64,000 bases of DNA, taken from Mayamaea pseudoterrestris. Lineage: Eukaryota; Bacillariophyta; Bacillariophyceae; Sellaphorales; Sellaphoraceae. The notes beneath the pieces are model-generated. The model made no database searches, had not been told where the DNA came from, and saw nothing but the letters and a program-made list of their open reading frames with translations. The position numbers and the translations under genes are program-made. The stretch lies in contig BROI01000008.1 of the NCBI GenBank assembly GCA_027923505.1, positions 372,001 through 436,000 of the forward strand. Direction: 5' to 3'. How positions within the stretch are numbered: position 1 is the first letter of the stretch; each line of letters starts with the position of its first letter. Shown in pieces: positions 40,170 to 52,018 of the stretch.

Positions 40170-42509
40170 CTATTTATTATAAAGCTTGTACATGCCGTCG
40201 GGACCACACTCTAGCTTTTCTGCTCGAACCAAGCTCAGCAGAAACTGGTGAAGCTGCTGTGGTGTCTTGTCATAGCGAATGTCGGACCCAGAGACAAACA
40301 GCTTGAGCATGCCATGGATACGGTCAAGTGGCAACTGCTGCATATTTGTAAGCATCCCGACAATGTATGACTCGTATGCTTCCATTTCTTCCTCCTCCTG
40401 CGCCGATGCGGACACTGCTTGGCCACGGCCTCCATAATCTTCATCCATCATGGATGAGGGAGTCGACGCTCCCTCTTCACCAAGATGCGACGCAGAAGAA
40501 ATTTCATACGTAGTCGTATGTTTCCAACACGTGACGATACTGAGCACGCGATGATTGACCCAGAACATTAAACGTTTCTCAAGCACGTGCTGAGAGATCC
40601 CAGTTTCGTCCGATAACTCCTCTGCCGTCCATTGAAGCTTGTCCTCAAAGTGAGTAATGAGCGAAGCCATGAGAGGGGAGCAATTGAACTCTTTTGTCAC
40701 TACAATTGAAGCGCCATCGCCATTGACTTCAATCACGTCCAATTCTAGATCCACCGATCCCAATTGGTCAAACCAAATAAGCTTCCGTGGATTCTTTAAG
40801 CGCTCGAATTCGTGCGCGTAAGCGTCTAACTCGCTTTGTCTGCGCGGATGGTGCTTGACAGGTTCATGCTGCAAAGACGGCCAAAAAGTGTGCGAAATTG
40901 TTGCGACGTCGACAACATTCCCCAATAAGCCGTTTGCACTCATGTGCTGAGCGTTTAGCGTCCTAGATATAAGAGTGTTGGTACGCTTGCTGTCATCCAA
41001 GTCCTTAAGCATGACCTCGCAGCTTCTCATACTCGACTCTCCAAAGCGCAGCTTAAGCAACTCGAGTGTGTGCACGTCTTGATCCGTGTCATAAGTAAGG
41101 TTCGCCAATAACTTGTCAGCCAACATAATACGGTATTCGTTGACGAATAGCTCCTTGCTCCCGTAAATGCTCACAAGCATGGCTAAGATATCAACGTCTC
41201 CACGCCCTCCACTGCATTCAAAAAAAGTGCCTCGGGTCTGATATACTGACGGCTGCGGCTGCCAGTTAAAATCTGGGCACTCTTCCTCGTCGTCCGAATC
41301 GACAGTCACATTCTCCAAAGGCTTGGCATCCTGTCGTCGTAGCTCTTGGTATAAATCGCCTCCGGCTTCGGCGTCAGTCAATGATGAAATAATGCACCGG
41401 ACTGTATCTACGCGGTTGCGCAAGTACGATCGTACAGGCTCTGCGACAACCTCCAAAAGTCGGTCAGACGGGTCAATGACGCGCATAACTTTGATGGTAG
41501 CAATGTATACATCAATGATTTGAGAGGTGTTTGCGCCAGGATGGTTCAACCGCTTTACCAGCTCCTTGCCCAGTACTTCAGCAATTTGCTTGTGCATTTG
41601 TGTAGTCTCCAAAACCTTTTCAAGCTCTTCGACGGCCGGATGACTGTCCGAGTAATCGGCGACAATGTCGAAAATTTCCTCCATTCGTGCCTCGCAAAAG
41701 CACTGAGCAGTCAGACTTTCTAGTTCCTGCTTCCATGCGGCAATTTTGACATTTTCCATGTCGCCTGTACCTTCTGGCCACAAAACAGCTTGCACCCACG
41801 TGGAAACAACTTCATCTCGCCAGTTGCACACCGTTTGGTACAACCCTTGCTCATCAAATTGGCCTTGGATAGTTGTTTTTATATGTTGGAAAACAGTTTT
41901 GCGAATGGCCGATTGCAGTACCTTTAACAGAAATCCAGAAGATCGTGTCTCCGTTTGCGGCCGAATCCAGCCGAGCGTATGTAGATCCGAAATGATGCGG
42001 CATGACGGCTTACTCATGCTCTGCTCATAATCGTCCCAGTCATGCAGTAAACTTCGGAAGAGTGATTCAAAAGCATTCAGAAACATTGCAGGCCGAAGTC
42101 CTCGAGCATCTACCGCCACCAAGACAGAGGCTGTCATGGCAATGCGTCGAGCTTCATTTGGATCGTCTGAAAAGCGATATGGAAGTTCTGGGCGATTCTC
42201 TGCGGTCTGGATAGGATGAGCCGACTATTTGTCAGTAGCAGAATTTTATATCACAACACGTCTCGATCAATCATCATAGTATACTATGAGTTTCTCAGAG
42301 TTAATTAATAAAAGAAACACAGTGATGAGATAACTTACCCAAACACGGAGTTGATCAGCCAATGATGCAATTCGATTTGGAAGAGATTTCCAATCAAACT
42401 TGCCATCGACAAAATCATCTGCAGCCTTTCGAGATCTTCGGTTGGCAATGACGGCTAAAGTGTGTTCTGTACTCTCGTCAAGCTCTCTTGAGTTACCAGT
42501 GGCAAACAT
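40170..42509 (-). CDS. APC2: Anaphase-promoting complex subunit 2 (cullin-type), two exons
   Basis: Exons 42339-42509 and 40170-42206 (132-nt intron) join LRVW to TAENRPELPY, giving 735 residues. APC2 is the cullin scaffold that, with the RING subunit APC11, drives ubiquitination of cyclins and securin. The family core is clear: KELFVNEYRIMLADKLLANL, ELLKLRFGESSMRSCEVMLKDLDDSKR and an FWPSL segment. The C-terminal winged-helix APC2 domain (LSDETGISQHVLEKRLMFWVNHRVL, then MLKLFVSGSDIRYDKTPQQLHQFLLSLV) ends the protein. It is a little shorter than human APC2 (822), mostly at the N-terminus. It is divergent from CSN2, another cullin-pathway gene, with 217 bp between starts. Confidence 0.9.
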
Positions 42510-42726
42510 GATCAGCAATCCTCCTCGCAAAGAAATGGCCGTGCGATTTGATGCAATTGTCTGTTAGGTCATACCGTTACTCAATGTGTCGTAGCGGTTC
42601 TTAGGTGTGACGCGGACGAAAGATCGTGCACAATCATCCGCATTTCCATCCGAAGTCCACAGCACGAAAGAGCAAAGCGAGAGCTTCGAAAAAGCCAACA
42701 ATTTTCAAAAGTATCGTTTTACCGTT

Positions 42727-44331
42727 ATGTCGGACTCTGATGAATACGAGTACGATGACGACGAGATGGAGGAAGAGCAGTTTCAGTACACTGACGACGA
42801 AGAACAGGCGGACGATGGGCAGGTGGCTCTCGAAAATCAGTACTACAACAGCAAGGGTCTTCGCGACAATGTTGCAGAGGCGGCGACTTCTTTTGAAAAA
42901 GTAATTCAAATGGAGACGGAAAGCGGACAGTCGAACGGATCATGGACTTTCAAGGCCCTGAAGCAACTCGTCAAATTACACCTACGACACGGGGATTCTG
43001 CACTCATGATGCACTATTATCGTCGTTTGCTCGATTGCATTGCACAGCCAAACTCAACACTCTCACCAAACGCCATTGAAAAGGGAGTCAACGCCATGTT
43101 AGAACGAATAGCTTCACTCTACCAGAGCTCGGGTGCAGTGACAGTGTCGTCGAACACTCAATCAGATTTGCAACGATTGGCACTCCAAATTTATGATGCT
43201 ACGCTCCATGTCTTTCACCCGAGCCGCGGTTCATGCCAAAACGAACGTCTTTGGTTCAAGACAAATCTCAAGTACGGCCAGCTTCTATACGAACAAAATG
43301 ATACAGTCAAGCTCGCGCAGGTTTTGCGTGACTTGCAGGCGGTACAGACGGTCACACCCACAGAACATCACGGCGAATACGACGCCAACGTAACGGCGTC
43401 TGGTTCAACACAAACGCTAGAAATTTACGCACTCCAAATGCAGCTCTATAGTCGCCAAAAGGATTCCAAGCGACTTCGTGAGACTTATTACAAGGCAATG
43501 GCAGTCCGTGGTGGTATCCCTCATCCACGCACGCTGGCCATGATTCAAGAGCTTGGCGGCAAAAATTTTATGGCATCCAAGGAATATGAAGCGGCGGAAA
43601 AGACATTTTTTCAAGCGTTCAAAGCATACGATGAAGCGGGTGATGCAAATCGCTTACGCTGCCTCAAGTATCTGGTGTTGGCGGCCATGTTGCACGCGTC
43701 AGTCATTAACCCATTTGACTCGCAGGAAGCTCGACCGTATCGCGATGACCCAGAAATTGTCGCAATGACGAACTTAGTTCAGGCTTTTCATAACAATGAC
43801 ATTAATACTTTTGAGCGCGTTATTCGTCAAGGGCGGGTCATGAATGATGAGTTTATCCGTGAGTATGAATGTCGAATTTATGGCGACACTCAATCAAGTC
43901 TTCTCACGTTTATTTCATTTACCGCTGTCATGTCAGGCGAGCACATTGAAGACCTTCTTCGTACGATTCGCAAGCAGGTTCTACGTCGAGCGGTCCGTCC
44001 ATACACTCGCATTTCGTTGCAAGCCATTGCCAAGGCGTTAAACGATATTCCTATTGCCGATGTGGAAAGTTTATTGATTGGTATGCTGCTCGATGGCGAA
44101 TTGGAAGGACACATTGATCGCGTGGACGGCGTTTTGTACAAGGAAAAGGATGGTCGGGCTTCTGATGCAAATGCCGCCATGATCAATGCCGATGATAGTA
44201 CGAATGCGTTGATTGCGAAGTGTCACGCCATGACTGACCTCGTGGAAATGATGAATCTTTTGCACAGCACGACGAATTCACGAATTAAGGAGGAGAGTGG
44301 AAACACTGGTGCACGGGGACGTGTTCATTAG
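42727..44331 (+). CDS. CSN2: COP9 signalosome subunit 2
   Basis: Single exon, 534 residues from the ATG at 42727, which gives the family's acidic start (MSDSDEYEYDDDEMEEE). CSN2 is the PCI subunit that holds cullins while the signalosome removes NEDD8. The landmark ALENQYYNSKGLRDN matches the human protein nearly letter for letter, followed by GSWTFKALKQLVKL, LWFKTNLKYGQLLYEQND, GKNFMASKEYEAAEKTFFQAFKAYDEAGD and KYLVLAAMLHASVINPFDSQEARPY. The C-terminal PCI/winged-helix region (TRISLQAIAKALNDIPIADVESLLIGMLLDGEL) is complete. It is about 90 residues longer than human, from insertions around residues 120-260. Confidence 0.93.
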   Translation: MSDSDEYEYDDDEMEEEQFQYTDDEEQADDGQVALENQYYNSKGLRDNVAEAATSFEKVIQMETESGQSNGSWTFKALKQLVKLHLRHGDSALMMHYYRRLLDCIAQPNSTLSPNAIEKGVNAMLERIASLYQSSGAVTVSSNTQSDLQRLALQIYDATLHVFHPSRGSCQNERLWFKTNLKYGQLLYEQNDTVKLAQVLRDLQAVQTVTPTEHHGEYDANVTASGSTQTLEIYALQMQLYSRQKDSKRLRETYYKAMAVRGGIPHPRTLAMIQELGGKNFMASKEYEAAEKTFFQAFKAYDEAGDANRLRCLKYLVLAAMLHASVINPFDSQEARPYRDDPEIVAMTNLVQAFHNNDINTFERVIRQGRVMNDEFIREYECRIYGDTQSSLLTFISFTAVMSGEHIEDLLRTIRKQVLRRAVRPYTRISLQAIAKALNDIPIADVESLLIGMLLDGELEGHIDRVDGVLYKEKDGRASDANAAMINADDSTNALIAKCHAMTDLVEMMNLLHSTTNSRIKEESGNTGARGRVH

Positions 44332-44478
44332 CCAATTTATATGGATTAGACATAGGCCGTCGACGTCTCTAGAGCAATTATGGCATTTATATTTGTACAT
44401 GAAATTGCTTGACGGGTTTAGGCATCGCTTGTGTTACCTCCAATAAGTAGCTTTGACTACGGTAGTAGGGTGTTTGAA

Positions 44479-44507
44479 CAAGTACTTGTACCGGTATATG
44501 TACAAGT
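44479..44507. repeat. Nested palindromes upstream of the PHD gene
   Basis: A perfect 10-bp palindrome caagtacttg (44479-44488) overlaps an 8-bp inverted repeat, acttgtac (44484-44491) with gtacaagt (44500-44507). It is 130-160 bp upstream of the PHD protein's start and might be a dimeric factor site. Confidence 0.5.
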
Positions 44508-44636
44508 AGTAAACATCGTATTCCATAGCGCCACAAGTAGCACATGCGCCAGACCCAATGGAGCGGCGGACAACACAAAAAATCTGATGGACCATGGTCG
44601 AGCCCATCACCTCACAGAACACAGTTCACAGTCACC

Positions 44637-47342
44637 ATGGCGCCTATCGCTCCCATTAATAAAAAGTACTTGTGCGCAGCACCGCGTCCCGAGCAGTGGA
44701 ACGGCTATGCGACAAATACGCTTCGTAATTTAGGCTCTAGCAAGGAGGAGCGCGAAGAAAAATTACGCAAAACGATTGAAGCCGCTCGAACGATGCACGC
44801 GGATTCCATCAAAGCGCATATTGGACCTGGTCGCAAGAGCAATGCGGAACATGCAATTGCCTTTTACGAATATCTGTTAGATCTAGTTATGCAGGGCTGG
44901 AGCGAGGAAGACTTCGCTGAAATTCCGTTAACTGAACCGAAAACGAAAGAGTGGACGCCACCTGCTGCGGCGGAAGCAGAGATCGACGAAGAACAAGCTC
45001 ACTCGTCTCAGCAAACACGACAGCTCGTTCACAATAACAGATGCGAAGTTTGCGACAAAGTAAGGAATGATAAAGCGATAATTGTCGAATGCTCGACATG
45101 CCCTCGCATCTTTCATGCAGCCTGTCATCGGCCTCTAAAGGAACACGCAGTGGACGGTGAATGGCGGTGTGCCTACTGCATTTTGGCGTCCGAACCAAAA
45201 TCTACAAAAACCAGGCGCTCATCTGCTGCTGGAGTCAGACTCATGGCGCGAATGCGTAATCAGCATTTGCGTCAACACAACAAGGAGACCAAGGGAGCGT
45301 CTAAAAGGGGAGCTGCTTCTGAAACAAGCGAAACAGACTACATAGATACAGCCGAAGCGGACGAAGTCTTGGATGCTAAACTTGAAGCTGAAGTGGAAAA
45401 TATTGGACGAGGAGATACTGAGGGGAAAGACGAGTGTGACACAAAAGGTGGCGCCAAAAATGTGCATCTAGTACAAGGTGCACTTATTCTCTCGGACAAT
45501 GCTTTTACAAAGGTGGCAGACACCATTGAAGTGTCTAGTGAGCCATTCGAAGACAATATAGGTGGTACTGTTTCTAAAGTTTCTGGCTGTCTACCCGGTG
45601 CCAGGCTTGATGAGAGTGCGAGGGAGGCCAGCACGACTATTGACGTTCCACATGCCGAGAATATTGCCGCAACCACCAGCGACAACGAAGATGGTAAACG
45701 AGCAGGCATTGAATCGTTAACCCAAAATGAAGGATATGCCACGCCTGGCACGAGACGATTAAAGGCTGAATTGCAGCAACTTATGAATCCTGCAAAGTCG
45801 GGTGATGCGGATTCAGGTGGTCGAGCCAAACGCGCACGAAAGCAGCCTGCACTTTTTGACCCTCAGATTGTTCCAGCACGATCATGGGTATCAGACGAAG
45901 TCCAATATTTGTCTAGCAAGGAAGGTTTGCCTCCTAGTCAGCGAACCGAAGCAATTGAACCATCACCGGAGAATGGGAATGAGGTGGACTTGAGTCCTGA
46001 AGCGATTGCTGAGATTCAGCGCAAGCGCCGAGCGAAGGCTAAGAGAGAAGGGGGCGGTGACGCCATTTGGTGCAATTTCTGCCTGGACTCGCCTGACATC
46101 CCACTGTGTTGCTTTTGTGGCTGCCGATATTGCTTGCTGAAACATGGCCAAACAAAAATGTTGCTTTGCGACACGTGCAACGATGAGTATCATTCGTTTT
46201 GTTTGCATCCACCAGCTGTCCGTGTTGCGTCATCGGTGGCTTGGTTTTGTCCACAATGCAAAGCTTTGCGAGACAGGCGAATGCCTCGGACAACCTCAAA
46301 GCGCACCGTTGTTATGACGAAAGGTAGCGACGATGCCATCACCGTCCATCCACGTCGTAGCGCTTCTTTGCGACGTAACACCGGATCCGCAGGTTCGAAT
46401 GATAGCTTGCCCGAGAAGCGTCGGCCCGGTCGTCCGAGGAAGCACCCAATGATATTACAATGTACGCCTGCTACGAATGCGGGTAAACGGATTGGTCGCC
46501 CATTCAAGAAAAAGTTGGAATCACATCAGAAGCGCAACCGCATAGCGCAAGGCGAAAATGATCTGCCGAGAATGGGAGTCTCCGAGACTGACCCCGTTCC
46601 AGCTGGTGACCTGGGCACGTCCATTGTTGACGACGCAATTGGTATTGATGTGGATGCTATAACTACCAGCAGAAGCGGAAGGACAGTTAGAAGGAGTAGC
46701 TTTCATGATGAATCGGAGCTCGGTGAACAGCACCTACGCTCTTTTCGCGACCAACAGAGACGCGCAAGTACTGGAATCAAGGAAACAGGAAACGTCGGCG
46801 CGGTAAGGTGGGAATCGATCACACCGACAAGTGTTGGAGCGGAAGCCATCAATTATCATGAATCGACAGTTGTTACAGTCGCGTTGGGTGGGGGAGCGCA
46901 AACACCTGCAGATACTCCTATGCAGTTAAACAAAATGGATAAGGTTGCGGGTGATATGACCGTCTCCGACACGTTGATTGCAGCACCGTACTCCCGTTCT
47001 TCTTCATTTGACGGCCATGGCGTGGCGATTGACGCAGTTCAGCATGACAGAGAGCGTGCCCCCAGGCGCAAACCTGGCGCCAGGGAATGCATGCAGATGA
47101 GCCGCCGCTTTGGCGCACGGATTATTGACGAGGCTCATATGGAAACGTTGCTGGATTATTGCCAACGTGGTAAAGTGGAGCATCTAATTCGAATGAGGGA
47201 GCGCTTGGACGATCACGCACGTTTTCTAGAGACGCAACTGGCGGGTCTAGAGTCAGCGGTACAGGAAAAGGGCGAATCAAACATTGTTGTACCGGCAGCT
47301 CCTGTATCGGAAGAGACCACCGGTAGAACCTTCTTGGGATAG
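44637..47342 (+). CDS. Double-PHD, AT-hook chromatin protein
   Basis: Single exon, 901 residues from the ATG at 44637 (context CACCATGG); an in-frame ATG at 44544 would add 31 residues. PHD finger 1 lies near residues 138-182 (CEVCDK, ECSTCPRIFHAACHRPL, WRCAYC). A second, extended cysteine cluster lies near 478-545 (CNFCLDS, CCFCGCRYC, LLCDTCNDEYHSFCLHPP, WFCPQC). It is followed by AT-hook-like cores RRPGRPRKHP and RIGRPFKKK near 595-630. PHD fingers read histone H3 tails and AT hooks bind the minor groove, so this is likely a nuclear chromatin reader. The C-terminus ends in a coiled-coil-like helix (LIRMRERLDDHARFLETQLAGLE). No catalytic domain is seen. Confidence 0.83.
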   Translation: MAPIAPINKKYLCAAPRPEQWNGYATNTLRNLGSSKEEREEKLRKTIEAARTMHADSIKAHIGPGRKSNAEHAIAFYEYLLDLVMQGWSEEDFAEIPLTEPKTKEWTPPAAAEAEIDEEQAHSSQQTRQLVHNNRCEVCDKVRNDKAIIVECSTCPRIFHAACHRPLKEHAVDGEWRCAYCILASEPKSTKTRRSSAAGVRLMARMRNQHLRQHNKETKGASKRGAASETSETDYIDTAEADEVLDAKLEAEVENIGRGDTEGKDECDTKGGAKNVHLVQGALILSDNAFTKVADTIEVSSEPFEDNIGGTVSKVSGCLPGARLDESAREASTTIDVPHAENIAATTSDNEDGKRAGIESLTQNEGYATPGTRRLKAELQQLMNPAKSGDADSGGRAKRARKQPALFDPQIVPARSWVSDEVQYLSSKEGLPPSQRTEAIEPSPENGNEVDLSPEAIAEIQRKRRAKAKREGGGDAIWCNFCLDSPDIPLCCFCGCRYCLLKHGQTKMLLCDTCNDEYHSFCLHPPAVRVASSVAWFCPQCKALRDRRMPRTTSKRTVVMTKGSDDAITVHPRRSASLRRNTGSAGSNDSLPEKRRPGRPRKHPMILQCTPATNAGKRIGRPFKKKLESHQKRNRIAQGENDLPRMGVSETDPVPAGDLGTSIVDDAIGIDVDAITTSRSGRTVRRSSFHDESELGEQHLRSFRDQQRRASTGIKETGNVGAVRWESITPTSVGAEAINYHESTVVTVALGGGAQTPADTPMQLNKMDKVAGDMTVSDTLIAAPYSRSSSFDGHGVAIDAVQHDRERAPRRKPGARECMQMSRRFGARIIDEAHMETLLDYCQRGKVEHLIRMRERLDDHARFLETQLAGLESAVQEKGESNIVVPAAPVSEETTGRTFLG

Positions 47343-47643
47343 TTTCTGACTTTCAGCTCGCGGGTTCTTCGCAGTGTTCCTCGTATGCAGCACTACGAAG
47401 CAACGACACTCAGCACAAATTTGACCAGGTAGATATATCGAGTGTACTTTACAACTGAGCCAGTCCGTTATAATATAAGGTAATATACTGCCTTTCGATT
47501 AAGTGGTTTTTTTATGGTCAAATAATATCATACTGAAAGTAAGAGAGCTACCAGTAGTCCTACCGGTACTTGTGCGATCGGTAGCTCGGCGCAGCCACGC
47601 AGCGGCCACCACAAGCGCCGACCTTGGTGCATTGCTGCCCATC

Positions 47644-48870
47644 ATGACAACCGTCGAGCCGCTTCAAATACATTCTTCAGATCATGACGCCTTTCGAATC
47701 GGCCTCTATTACTGCTATTTGACCGTTGTTGACGTTGATGCTCACGTAAAATTTCATGAAAATGTGTGCAGGAGTCGAAAACTAAACGGTCGAGTCCGCG
47801 TTTCGTCGGAAGGCATTAACGGCGTCCTTAGCGGTCACCTCGAGCTGCTGCATGAATACGAGCTGGTGATGAAAGAGTCACTGTCAAATGAAGCAGGAAA
47901 GTATATTGAGTTGGACATTAAGTATTGTCATCTGCGACAGGATTTAAGTGTCGATTCTCAGCTCTTCCAAGATCTGATCGTTCAAAAAACGAAGCAAGTC
48001 ATTAGCTTGGTGGAGCCACAACACGACTACGCGACGAAGAAAAGCAAGCGGAAACAGAAACTACATAGTGCACGATCAGATGAACCGATGGGGGACTTTA
48101 AACGAGTGCAGTCGATTTGGTCAAAAGCCGTGGAGGATATGCACTCCGGCAAGCATGACGCAACAGCAGAATATCTATCACCAAGCGAATGGAACAATCA
48201 CCTCGCACATGTCTCTAATGACGATGATGTGGTTATAATTGACTGCCGAAACTTTTACGAATCCAATATTGGACATTTCGTTTGTCCAAACGCTAGTACG
48301 ATACTCACAAACACACGCAAATATCAAGAGCTACCACAAACACTGATTCAAGAGAAGGAACGACTTGTCTCCAGTAAGCAAATTCTTATGTACTGCACCG
48401 GAGGTGTTCGATGTGAGCGAGCTAGTGTGTTTTTAAGGACGCTTTTGGAAGAAGAAGGTGTTTCGCGAACCAAAATCTACCAGCTTCACGGCGGTATACA
48501 GCGTTATTTACAGCAATCACAAGCGAATGAGGACGGCGAAAATTACTTTCGAGGAAAAAACTTTGTATTTGATCCACGTAGGACCGATCCAGTTCATTGT
48601 GCCGACGATGTCATTGGCGTATGCCTTGTATGCCGGACAAAGCACGACGACTACGACAATGGACACGCCCCGAGCGACAACAAGGAAGCGCGGTGCTGCA
48701 ACTGCCGCATTCTCATATTGGTGTGTAACGCTTGCCGGCCCATTATAGCTTGCTGGGGAGACAACGCAAGAGATAAGCATCAGATGTTTTGCGGCTACAC
48801 GAGATGCCTATACAAGCCTGAACCACGGGTGGTGAAATATAATGACGGATTGCTTCCTAATATACACTAG
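47644..48870 (+). CDS. TrhO/TSTD2-type rhodanese-domain protein
   Basis: Single exon, 408 residues from the ATG at 47644. The N-terminal acylphosphatase-like domain typical of TrhO shows GRVRVSSEGINGVLSG. The rhodanese domain follows (VVIIDCRNFYESNIGHF), with the active loop CTGGVRCE near residue 251 and the LHGGIQRYL stretch. A Cys-rich C-terminal part (CLVCRTKHD, CCNCRILILVCNACR, MFCGY) matches the TSTD2 group. Bacterial TrhO hydroxylates uridine 34 of tRNAs; eukaryotic TSTD2 is poorly studied, so the same reaction is only a possibility. The stop is just 14 bp from that of the convergent ABC transporter gene. Confidence 0.85.
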   Translation: MTTVEPLQIHSSDHDAFRIGLYYCYLTVVDVDAHVKFHENVCRSRKLNGRVRVSSEGINGVLSGHLELLHEYELVMKESLSNEAGKYIELDIKYCHLRQDLSVDSQLFQDLIVQKTKQVISLVEPQHDYATKKSKRKQKLHSARSDEPMGDFKRVQSIWSKAVEDMHSGKHDATAEYLSPSEWNNHLAHVSNDDDVVIIDCRNFYESNIGHFVCPNASTILTNTRKYQELPQTLIQEKERLVSSKQILMYCTGGVRCERASVFLRTLLEEEGVSRTKIYQLHGGIQRYLQQSQANEDGENYFRGKNFVFDPRRTDPVHCADDVIGVCLVCRTKHDDYDNGHAPSDNKEARCCNCRILILVCNACRPIIACWGDNARDKHQMFCGYTRCLYKPEPRVVKYNDGLLPNIH

Positions 48871-48884
48871 CGGGTTAAAGTTTG

Positions 48885-51633
48885 TTAGCCTCTATCACTA
48901 GCTGCACCGTCGACAAGTTTTGTATTCGATTCCATTTGGCGACGAACCAGCAAGGAATATTGTCCGTCTCGATGCTTAATAAGCTCTTTGTGGTTTCCTT
49001 CCTCAACAATCTTTCCTTCCTTAATAACGTAGATCCAATCAGCATTTCTGACAGTCGAGAGTCGATGAGCGACAATTATGACGGTCATTGTATTGTTGTT
49101 CTTCCCACAAGCGAGCATATTGTCAATAGCCTGCTGCACCAGGAACTCCGATTCGGACTGAACACAAAAACGGTAATGATGTTAGATATAGACAGCAACG
49201 AAAAGTGATCATACATTACAGAAATCAATGACATACGTCAAGGGATGCGGTCGCTTCGTCCATGCACAAAATTCTCGGTTTGCGAACAAGAGCCCTTGCA
49301 ATGGCAATACGTTGACACTGACCGCCGCTCAGCTGTACGCCTCGTTCACCAACTTCAGTGTCATATTTATCAGGCATTTGCTGAATAAAATCATGAGCAT
49401 TGGCAAGCGTTGCTGCCTCCTCAATTTCTTCTTGAGTTGGCTCATTATCTGTTCCTTCAAGACCATACATAATGTTCTTCCTTATCGATCGAGCAAAAAG
49501 CGTTGGCTGTTGACTGACCACAGTCACATGCTTGCTGAGCCACGATGGTGACAGCTGGTAAATTTCTTGGCCGTCAAGCATCACCTTTCCAGATGTAGGC
49601 TCGTATAGATGCTCGATGAGATTCACAACTGAAGATTTCCCTCCACCCGACGCACCGACGAGGGCTACAACTGTTCCCGGTGCAATTTTGAGTGATACGC
49701 CGTCCAGTACGCGCCGCTGCGGGCGAGATGGATAGCACAGCACAACATTGTCCAGCTCAATCTCGCCACGGCAAGAGCTGGGGACGATGCCACGCAACCG
49801 TTGCTCACTAACTTTTTCAGCTCGAATACCCATAATACCACGGGCGGCATGCTCATCTACTGCTGCAGGGCATCGGTCAGGTGGCGTGATTCGTGGTTTA
49901 CGGTGGATGAGTTCAAACACCTTGTCAGCAGCGCCAACTGCTTGCGTCAAGCTACTAAACACATATCCAATAGAAGCAAAAGCATCCGACAAAGATGACA
50001 AGTACAGCAGGAAACTGACGAGCTCGCCACTTGACATCTCGCCATTGCGCACAAGGAGGCCACCGTAGAATACAACCAATGCAAATACCAGCTGTGGAAG
50101 TGCGACTGTGAAAGTGGCAAAACCGCAATATGCGGTAGCGGCCCTCGACGTAAATGCCAAATACTTCGTCATCTTGTCTTCAAATGCTTCTAATTCCGCC
50201 TCGGCAGCATCAAAGGTACGGACCGTGGCGATCGCTGCGAAAGCAGCTTCTGACACTGAATTTCCATCCGCCAAAATCTTTTGCATAAGCTTTGTTAAAG
50301 ATCGAACGTAGTTGCCGTACCACTTCGACAAGATTGTTATAAGAGGCACTGAGATGAAAGCCAGGATCGTTAATTGCCAGCTGACGACGAACATGAATGC
50401 TAGAACACCGATAGCTTGCACAATGGATCGAAGAAAAACGTTCACATTTAACGAAACTTGATCACCCACCAGAGTCGTATCAGAACTCAACCGCGAAGAA
50501 ATGTCGCCCGTCTTGGTCATATCGAAGAAACCAATATCTTGATGTAGTAGCGAATCCATGAGCTGTACGCGGAGTCGAACATTAGCTCGAGCACCGACAA
50601 TGGTAAAAATGCTGCCCCTAATTCCGGAAAAAACGCCAGCGAAAAGTGAAGCAACAATCAAGCGCTTGACATTATCCAAGAAGCCAGGAATTTCCGTAAT
50701 AGACTTATGCCTACGCTGATCATCTGAATCATCGGCGAATGCTGCTGTCAAAGCATCCAGAATCATTCCAAGAAAGCGAGGAATATAAACCTGGGCGACG
50801 GCTGCCAGCAGCAAAAACGCAAACGCTACCCCTATCATATGCGCATCTGGCTGACAAATCTTGGAAAGATCAGACCAAGTTGCTTTATAGGTCGTGTCTG
50901 CTGTTATGTCACTGGTGCCTCTGACGTCCTCATCTCTAGCTGGAAAAGCTTCTTCATCCGATAAAGCAAGCAATGGAACGCGTAATGTTGACGAGCCACT
51001 GCGTCGCAGTGCAACTGATGAATCACCAAGCCAAACCTTGCCGAATTCAGCCGCATATGCACACGCTTGCTCTAAATGGGTGACCTCCGCCAAGGAGAAG
51101 AGCGCGACGAGAGAAACTGCGATCCAAAACAGCGGATGAGACGGCTCAGCATCTGCCTTGATCCCAACTTCAACATTCAGTCGAGCCAAACACTTTATGA
51201 TGCAGACTACTTGCGTGATGATACCTAGCAACTCTCCCCATAAAGCCGGTCGTGAAATCCACCGACAAATCCATGGTTTAAAAGGCTCTTCCAAAGCTTC
51301 ATTTTCGAGCTCCTCGCGCGTTTTCTTTTCGCCATTGGGATGATTCAGCTGAAACGGCCATTCAGGCGGCACTTCAGCGCGAATGAGTGATACCAGTAGG
51401 GCTCCAAACCCAAGAGTCAAACGCAAAATAGCCAAAACGAGAAGATCCTTGAGTGAATTGCAAAAGGAAAATTGCGACGTTTCATCCTCCGCCACGGCGA
51501 CTCCAGGAACAATGTTTGTTAAAAGGAGGATAGAGAAAGTCGCATCAATGACAAGGACTGCAACGAACGCTCCTATTTTCCATCGAGACGTAATAGTTGG
51601 ACTTTCCACAGGGTTTGGTGCCGGTGAAGACAT
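48885..51633 (-). CDS. TAP-like ABC half-transporter (ABCB family), two exons
   Basis: Exons 49237-51633 and 48885-49157 (79-nt intron) join SLD to [12 protein letters not shown], giving 889 residues. About 250 N-terminal residues hold several extra membrane spans ([21 protein letters not shown] and others), as in TAP and TAPL. A six-span ABC membrane domain follows ([26 protein letters not shown] is its signature loop). The ATPase has Walker [10 protein letters not shown], signature [15 protein letters not shown], Walker [13 protein letters not shown] and the H-loop His in [14 protein letters not shown], the last beyond the intron. Half-transporters of this class work as dimers and export peptides into the ER or lysosome. 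Location and substrate are unproven. Confidence 0.9.
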
Positions 51634-52018
51634 ATCTGCTTAGCGATACGGATGGAGCGCAAATGCCATGGCGGCGTGATGGTTTGCCATTCGATTCGTC
51701 ATCCCCTTAATCGGTCGCACTGGCTTTCAGTTAGTCCAACATAGCGTACCTCGTAATATTACTATATACACCAGCCGTAATTCTTTATTCTTTAAACCTG
51801 CCCATACATCTGTACTGTGCCTGTATATACTTGTAGTACTTCATAGACTAACTGTAAAGCGAAGCACTATGTACGTCTGAATGTACACGTACGCAAGAGC
51901 GTCTGCACAAACTAATTCGTCGAGCATCTTTGAATTGTTTTGCCGAAGCAATGAGTTCTTATTGTGTGATGTGTACGCCATGCTCATCTCATTTCTGATC
52001 TTACACCAGCCATAAAAG
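51634..52018. other. 385-bp gap between two minus-strand genes, nothing recognised
   Basis: This holds the ABC transporter promoter and the 3' end of the next gene. AT-rich with tata-type strings near 51760-51830, but no firm element. Confidence 0.4.
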
